DNA of 64,000 nt, from NCBI GenBank assembly GCA_950295325.1, contig OX485803.1:15314001-15378000 (forward strand), in the 5' to 3' direction. Below, in pieces: positions 57,060 to 64,000 of the stretch. The notes beneath the pieces are model-generated. The model did not search any database. It was given only the letters and a program-made list of their open reading frames with translations, and was not told where the DNA came from. The position numbers were made by a program, and so were the translations under genes. This stretch comes from Polytrichum commune (Eukaryota; Streptophyta; Polytrichopsida; Polytrichales; Polytrichaceae). Position 1 is the stretch's first letter. The number at the start of each line of letters is the position of its first letter.

Positions 57060-60000
57060 TGGTTGTTTGATTTTTGTCAAGGGAGATAAGCAACTTATAC
57101 CATGCCCACACTAGGGCCAAGCGCTGCTCCTTGGCAACAACATGAGTCCCTCTTGCCCGGGAAAGTTCATCACTTTCCGAGACTTACTGTTACCAATAAG
57201 GATATTCGTCCTACTCACAGAAACGTCACCAAATGCAATGTACTGTAGTTTCGCCGGTTGCAGATGAAGACAAGAACTCCTGTCAAGATGGAAACCCTCC
57301 TATTGGTGTGGGCCAGTCGTTAGTCGTAGTGTGAGCATGATATTAGCCTCTTTGACAATGGAAAGGGGGCAGGAAGTTCAAGTGGACGTCGGTGTGGAGT
57401 AAGATCCCAGAACTTTATCTTCATCTCCAAGAATGGCCCTGCTGGGAATCTCTTTATCCACTTTCCTTTGCTGAATATTTGTTGAAGAAACACGTGGACC
57501 CAGGCTACTTATCCAACTACCCCCATAGTTGGAGCTGTCGTACATATATATAGTCGCAAGCATGACCCATAATCCATTATTCCCTGTATTAGGTGTTCGG
57601 CTCTTGTGAATAGACTATCTTTATGACTTTGGTTTGCCTTGTGGAGCTTCGGGTTTTTGTGTTTTTGTTTGTAAATTTCTTTTTAACATCGAATGGGAGT
57701 TGCATATATAAATTGATAAGAACGTAAACAAAGGTATGTGGGTGTTAATTGGTTCATTTTCCATGTTGTCCAACTTCTACCCATTAGATTTACACAATAA
57801 AAACTTGTGTTGTGTTAGCAAATGTACGATGAAACATTGTAAAAATTGGATTGAAAATTGGACCTCCCTTGACTAAGTTATGCTTATCGGAAGTGCATGT
57901 TTGTTGATTTCTTAAATGAGTACATAGGTCCTCCCATTTGTGTTCACTACTGAGTGTAGAGTAGTTATGAATATTTGAAGACATAATCCAATCCCTTTTG
58001 AACATGTGTCTTTATGACGTTTGCTCTTTAATCCTCACCAAACCACATATCAATCAAATATAGGGGTCTGATTAAGAAAACGAGTCACTTGAGACATGTC
58101 TACCTTACACCCCCAAGAGACAAGCCATAAATTCCTTGCAAGGTAGAAGAAATGCAAGAGGGAGAGTGGGGCTTTATTATACTGACTTAGATTTAGAAAG
58201 ATAACATTAGTTCCTAGACTGAGTAAAATAATATGAAACTGGGATGGCTTATGAAACTAAACCTACATCAAGATGGTGTCAAAAAGTCCAATTCCTTACA
58301 TCATCGGAGTGTCGGAGTGCCGTAGCCTCCGTGAGATAGAAACTACTATCAACTTGATGAATCGTTTGGAAGGACTTTTGACACTGCATAGTACAACATG
58401 CTCAAAAAATAGGGAAGGAAATTCATGTGTAATGGAGTTGTGGAGGGGGCAAAAGTGTGCCTCATTTTCAAATCTCAGTCATGCAAAGTTGATTGGTGAC
58501 CTCAAGTTTGGAATTGTTACTGGACGCTTGGGATATTTGGACTCTAAATGATCAATGCAAACTTTCGGTGGACCGGTGGCAACGACAGCATGCAGCAACA
58601 CTGATACGACAAGGTGACGAGAAACTTACACAGATTACAAAGTGCATGGAGAAAGCCATACCCAACCAAATTGGTCGCATGTTGAGTAAAAACACTTGAG
58701 AAGGTCTACTGTACATACCTTGTAACCTCGTGAAGGAGCCTGCAGGAGACATAAAATCAGGAACCAAAAAGGTCTGACATGTGCTGAAGATGAATCTGGC
58801 ATTTAATTATTCATGTCAGTTATTAGTAAGGATAATGCGTGGTGAATCCCAAGCTGGATGGGTACTGGCCCAAAGAGTGTGATCATCATCAGTCTCGCAA
58901 AGAATCGTATTAGATCAAGTGACGAGTGCATGATTGCAGGATTTCGGGTTGGGCATGTCATTTTGTCTTGCATACTTTCCAGGGTTTATGGTCAACAAAG
59001 GATAACAAGTCTATTTGTCAATTAATGTCCAATATGAGTCTTCCACCGTGGAGTGGTTTTGGATTCTTGAGACTTCAAGATTATTATTCCCTCCCTTATC
59101 ACCGTCATCACAAGTTTTAAACATCAAAGAGAAGTTACATACTCCTTGCCTCACCCAATTTGCAGTGCAAGTTAATAGAGTGGTAATACACAACCAAAAC
59201 TCTGCATTTTAACCCTCCTAGGCAAGCCTGCATCCGGGATCGGCAGAGGCAATCATCACAAGAGTTTGCAAGGATTAGGGGAATTAGGTGAACTTTCGAT
59301 TCTGAATGCATAATCAGAGCAAATATACGTGAGAATTGCAAGTTTGAATTTGATCTTTCATGGATTCGAACCATGCTTATCTGCCCATTGTGCAGGAAGA
59401 TCTTGGATGGTGATGATGATGTTGATGATGACTCTTGATTAATCCCAACATTTCAAACTGGAAGAAAAAAATTCTCACCTTGAATCGATACCTAGGACGT
59501 AGTAGTTGCCAAGCATAATGTTAACTTTGACTCCGATTCTGGATCGGTGCCACCATTTTGCTTTTTCGAGAAAACAAGCAGTTAACAGGGACACACGGAG
59601 GGCCTGCAAGTGGAGAAGAATCAGTGGCACATGACGAGACATCAGGAGTTATTGTCGGTCGGTTGGGAGAGTTCGGAGATTATCCAGGAACCCCAAATTG
59701 CGGTGTTTGCATGTCCCCAGTGGCAAATATTTGCAGTTCCTAACCTCATCTCTCTAGAAGATTTCTATATTTCCGCAACGAAGACCACCTCAACCAATGA
59801 GTAGAAGACATGTAGATATTCAAGGAAACGGTGGGCGCAGGGGCCGGGTAAGTTATGGGGCGGTTAATTACCTCGACCGAGTTATAAACATCAACATATC
59901 GGCATGCCATTGATGGTTGTTAAATGTCACAGTTGCTGACTGATACATGCACCTTGTAATTACAGGCGCCAACACAACCACCTGGAACTACACATACAAA

Positions 60001-60560
60001 TACGGTGAAGTGAAAAAAATGTGAAATCATGTTGATGATGAAGGCCCATCGCTCCTTGTTTTTTGTGCACAATTTGGTCAAGCATGGTATCCAAAAGCTC
60101 AGACCTGTGATTCAAGCTCAAACAGACACAGAAATCCATCCCAGGAAATTGCTGTGAGTAGTGTTTTGTGAATTGTGAACAATGCTGCTTGACTCAAATG
60201 TACATCATCATCATCATCATGCTAAGAGCATAAATGTTGCTCGCACTATGTACAAAATTCCTTCGTCCACCTCGGGACGATAGATATTGACAAAATACTC
60301 ATCTGACCAGAACAATATCCTAAGATGCCTGAATTAATCCTTCCTGCTTGTGTGACGTTGTCAAGGAGTGGAGGGGTTAAGCAATCGATACTGGTGCAGC
60401 TTCTATACAAAAGGTTACGCGGTTGTTTCTTTCCGGAGTTTGGCAGCGAGAAAATCATCACTAATTACAGAATGAGGCAAGGCGCTGAGTGGTTATAATA
60501 ATATCACACATAGTAGCCTGCGGGGTATGTTACCTACTCGAACAAAAATTTTAAGGCAAT
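57060..60560. other. Intergenic and 3' flank of serine-rich gene 2
   Basis: A repeat D relic lies at 57935-58100. The region 58260-59800 looks less repetitive and has several 60-90-residue frames on both strands, none with a motif I know. Confidence 0.4.
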
Positions 60561-60564
60561 CTTG

Positions 60565-60688
60565 TCACATGCAGATGTCGGTTGCCGAATTGCCTGTCTT
60601 GAGCATCCGGAAGACTGAGCTAGGTCGTGCACCGGCTTGATAGCTACCTCCGGTTCCGGTGGCCATCTTCATGCCTTGAATTTGCTCT
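60565..60688 (-). CDS. Serine-rich gene 2, short terminal exon
   Basis: Starts after ATTACAG and has the same 22 bases between acceptor and internal ATG as gene 1. From that ATG it encodes 33 residues, about 21 of them identical to gene 1 exon 2. Even the intron sequence before the acceptor is similar to gene 1 (TCTGACTGGT against TCTGATTGGT). Confidence 0.7.
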
Positions 60689-61385
60689 CTGTAATGTACA
60701 GGAAATCGGTAACCAGTCAGATTCAACAGTTTAAAACATCAACTTGCAAGTGGAAAAGAAAAATACTCCCCGTAATAGAATCATCCTCTAACTCAACACG
60801 ACATTCAGTAGGGAGTTGATCGAATTGCATACAACACCTTCCATATTCAGTAAGCTTTCGGTGCATGCTTGGAGGTAGTGTGAGGTTTGAAAAACGAGAT
60901 AGGTTGATGTTCGTTCAAATTCAAACACTACCTTGGAGCATGGCACCATCACATGATGCATATTAGAATTTACACTGGAATGATGATCAGGAGGAGTTCA
61001 TTAGGATGATGCAAACGCACTCTTGATGAGACTTGTCTGCGTTGGGATGATTTGCGTCCGAAGAGTCTTCTTGGGAGAAAGTGACCGTGTGCTTGAGCCG
61101 AGAGGTGCGTCGGGGTGAGGTGGACATGGAAGTAGGTGACGTGGCGGGAGAAACTGACGAAGCTCGGCTTGAACTCGAGCAGCTCGATAGATGATCCCTA
61201 CCCTCCACCGAAGCTTCAACTTCCGCTGCGAAATCGGTCGCGTCCTCCACCGACGAAGACCGAGATGGCAGAGGTCTCCGCCCCCACGATTGCTGCGGTC
61301 GGTGCAAACGGCACCGGAAAGAGCCCGCGTGCGAGGTCGGGGCACATAAACATGCCATCTTCGGAGAAGTCGACGGCGAAGACAT
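60565..61385 (-). CDS. Serine-rich small protein, CLCAPTSHAGSFRCRLHR family (gene 2), two exons
   Basis: Exon 1 runs 61385-61033 and exon 2 runs 60688-60565; joined they give 158 codons plus TGA. The N-terminus is shorter than in gene 1 (MSSPSTSPKMACLCAPT), then SHAGSFRCRLHRPQQSWGRR. A Ser/Pro-rich middle contains an acidic stretch EDATDFAAEVEASVEG parallel to SEVEASVK in gene 1. LKHTVTFSQEDSS follows, and exon 2 supplies EQIQGMKMATGTGGSY, GARP and FRMLKTG. The donor GTCTCA is weak; without splicing the protein is 132 residues, ending at 60987. The ATG is the first in frame. Promoter block and TATA-like box lie at 61761-61735. Confidence 0.75.
60775..60975. mobile_element. Family F MITE fragment in the intron of serine-rich gene 2
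   Basis: Contains TTGCATACAACACCTTCCAT, GCATGCTTGGAGGTAGTGTG and AACACTACCTTGGAGCATG, as in the PX-gene introns, but the central part is deleted. It lies between the two exons, next to the alternative stop at 60987. Confidence 0.7.
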
Positions 61386-61734
61386 TCTTAAAATAAAAAC
61401 AAGAACTCCTCCCGAGCAAGAAAATTCTCAATCAGCTCCAAATCAGCTCCAAATCGGCTCCAAATCGGTTCCAAATTAGCTACAGAAATTTCTATCGTCC
61501 TCCCGCCTGCTCTAGCCAACACTTCGGAGCTTCCGGAGCTTGCTTGGTTACCTTCGTGTGCAGGTTACAAGACAGCGAATAAGCTTGCGAATATGGAAGC
61601 AAAAAAGTGGACCGGAGGAATCAGTGGGAAGCCAGAGAAACAGAGAATATTACAGACCTCAAGGATTGAGAGCACGAGAGAGAGAGCGAAAGAGCGAAAG
61701 AGCTCGAAAACGAAGTGATTGTCTTCGGTGGCTA

Positions 61735-61761
61735 CTTTATGGGGAAAGAGAGACGACCCGG
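61735..61761 (-). promoter_or_regulatory. Core promoter block of serine-rich gene 2
   Basis: Minus strand CCGGGTCGTCTCTCT then CCCCATAAAG, about 350 bases before the ATG, identical to the gene 1 block except for two or three bases between the parts. Confidence 0.6.
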
Positions 61762-61799
61762 TGGAACGACGGGTGAAGGCCGGGTGACCCGGCGGGTCT

Positions 61800-62589
61800 C
61801 CTCCCCTTGACAACTCAACTTCGCTCTCACGTTACATCCAGATCTCAACAGTTTTTATGCAATGGAGTGTAAGCTATGGGGGCCTTTATTATGTGGTCAC
61901 TCTTCTTAACCTATGTGGGCCTATTTTGATTACTTTTCTTAATTGGACACCTACCTTAAGTTCATCACTTTGTGACTCGGTGTGGATCTAAGAATGGACA
62001 CCAAAAAATTTGGACTATGTGTGGATCGAACGTGAGTCAAAATATTGTTAATTACTCTAGGTTCAGTAGTCAACATACTGTGGAGAAGACTTACACTTCA
62101 CCCTTGATATGTGTTATCTCGATAAGTATTGAAATCATCTATGTGTTGAAGAAAATTGCGCTCCCCAAAAAGAATCCAAAAATTACACTAGTAAGTGTTA
62201 ATTGTTATATGTTAAGAGAATTCATAAAAATTATGCTCCCCTCTTCAATGAATTCACCTCGATAAGTGTTAATTTGTATGAAAGGGAGGTTATGAACTTT
62301 TGTAACTTGGATGAGATTGAATTAGGTCCATCATGTATTTGACTTCTGCAAAGACTGAAACTAGACCACTATAAAATGCACATGAGCTCATCACTTATGA
62401 TGTAATTTGAGCTAAACAATCCATACATACCTATTGAGCAAGAAATTACAAGTATACTTGATGAAAGAGATGATGCAACTTATAATCTCATTGAAGAAGC
62501 TGATAATGCACGAATTGGTGATGTGGTGGTAGATAGAGTAGGACTCAAGGATGCTGAAAGTGAATGAGTGACATTGGAACAATTTTTTG

Positions 62590-62625
<36 letters not shown>

Positions 62626-63862
62626 ACTAATGTTACACTCTCCTCTAGAGCAATTGAACACTTCAAAAGGAGCTAAAATCTTGACGTGCACAAGAATCTC
62701 ATCAAAATACTTTAGATTTGTCCTTCCATTACACTTAGATGTATAATGAAATTCACATCTTCTTTATTTTTATCCTTTATTTATATAAGTATTACTTTTT
62801 TAATTCCAAAGTCACATAAGCGTCATTCATGTAAGTGTTAAAAATTGTCCATGCTACCCCCAATAAGTGTTAAAGTGTTAACACCACATAAGTGTTACAA
62901 GCTTCCTTGCTCCCAAGTGTCAACAGATATGAAGGGTGGACTGTATATGTTCATTTTGAAATGAAGAGAATCTTTGTGCTTCAATAATGGATAAGATATT
63001 CATGCAAGCTTTGAAGATTACGAGGCAACTAGCTACAGGTCTTGAGCCAATGTTGCCAATCGTGTGTCATGCAACATCTTAGGAGAAGTGGGTGTAGATC
63101 CAAAAGTGCCCATTTCATATCCACTTAGATCACCATATTTCAACATGTTTTGTAATTGCATGTTATTGATTTCAAACTTGCCAAAGGACTTATGGGCCTG
63201 AAATAATTGTCGATTGCTCGGTCCACCACATGTCACTCTTTTAGGCAAGCCCTACGCTCACTGTATTAAAGACACCCTAGTTATGGTTGCCGGTGTATAA
63301 ATATTCGTTGAAAAAATATAGACTTCAAAATCTTATTATGGGCACTTTCAACTCCATAGGCAATTAGACCGTTGGATCAAATTGAAAATTCTCGAAGATT
63401 CGTCTCATCTAGTCAGAGCAATTGTGACTCAAAAATACTATTCTTTCCAGTTCAAAATTATACGAGGTGGAAAGAAAACATTCCCTATCCCTTCAAGCGA
63501 GTACACATGGCCTCCCAATCATGGTCACTCTTAGAAACCTAGAACGGTGTCTATATTCTAAGATTATAGTCCAATCTCATCATAAACACGTGTAGTATTT
63601 TGGGCACGCATTCTTCACTACAAGCAATTCCCTATACCACTCAAGAATAGGTCTCCAACCCGTACTCGAGACCCACATAAGGCCCCCACACACACACACA
63701 CCTTAGGTGCTTGGGTTGACCGCATAGGAATTTGTAAGAGTTTGAGTCCCTCTTCCCAAAGCGTTAAAGGACGTTGTTGTCACGTGTGATTCCCTTTAGC
63801 TTGGACGTGGATCTTGGCAAGGAATTTAAGTTAGACATAGCACACAAACCAAGGGCAGAGTA
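61800..63862. other. Intergenic with poly(A) tract
   Basis: An A run of ~34 lies at 62590-62623. A repeat D relic is at 63540-63680 and a short (CA)n at about 63688-63701. No gene recognised. Confidence 0.45.
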
Positions 63863-63865
63863 TAA

Positions 63866-64000
63866 GGCCCACTTCACACACGAGCCAAGAGCCGTGACCA
63901 TGCAATTGTGAGAGCCCAAAAGAAAGTGTCCAAAGGCCGTCCCAACACACCTCCAAAATCATGTAGTGTGGTCATGCACCCTCAAGTGTAGTGTGAAGCC
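63866..64000. mobile_element. Harbinger-type MITE family M, copy 4, cut by window end
   Basis: GGCCCACTTCACACACGAG after TAA at 63863-63865, in the orientation of copy 1. It continues beyond the window. Confidence 0.8.

Overview
The window looks like nuclear DNA of a land plant with a large, repeat-rich genome. Coding exons are short, GT-AG spliced and widely spaced in an AT-rich background full of miniature inverted-repeat elements. I cannot name the species. Low gene density, a decayed LINE and the absence of any recognisable intact LTR element would fit a non-flowering vascular plant, but that is only an impression.

Three genes can be supported. (1) On the + strand, positions 322-5749 hold the last six visible coding exons of a PX-domain plus Rubicon-homology (DUF4206-type zinc-binding) protein, a phosphoinositide-binding endosomal/autophagic trafficking family. 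Its 5' exons lie before the window. (2) and (3) Two paralogous serine-rich small proteins carry the motif CLCAPT(T/S)HAGSFRCRLHR, one at 32108-33007 (+) and one at 61385-60565 (-), about 29 kb apart in opposite orientation. Both share a promoter block, the N-terminal domain, and a short second exon that reads in the same phase in both (MATGTGGSY...GARP...FRM.KTG). A fourth, weak candidate is a first exon with a mitochondrial-type presequence at 39674-39834.

The rest is mobile-element debris. There are several TIR families with 3-bp TTA/TAA target duplications (Harbinger/Tourist type: 11.5, 21.1, 23.4, 25.0, 25.6, 49.0, 55.2 and 63.9 kb). A TA-flanked mariner-type MITE occurs at 9.6 and 28.0 kb. 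A fold-back family sits as tandem pairs in two introns of the PX gene and as a fragment inside the intron of the second serine-rich gene. A deleted pogo/CENP-B-like element lies at 22.7-23.4 kb, a decayed LINE at 18.9-20.2 kb, SINE-like insertions at 38.6-39.1 kb and a ~335-bp tandem array at 50.9-52.2 kb.

Layout: 0-6 kb PX-RH gene; 6-31.6 kb repeats; 31.7-33 kb serine-rich gene 1 with a GC-rich promoter; 33-60.5 kb repeats, with a GC-rich island at 39.1-40.4 kb; 60.5-61.8 kb serine-rich gene 2; 61.8-64 kb repeats. The clearest new-looking signals are the conserved terminal exon of the serine-rich pair and the three-layer nested insertion at 9.4-10.1 kb, which can be dated in relative order using empty sites elsewhere in the window.
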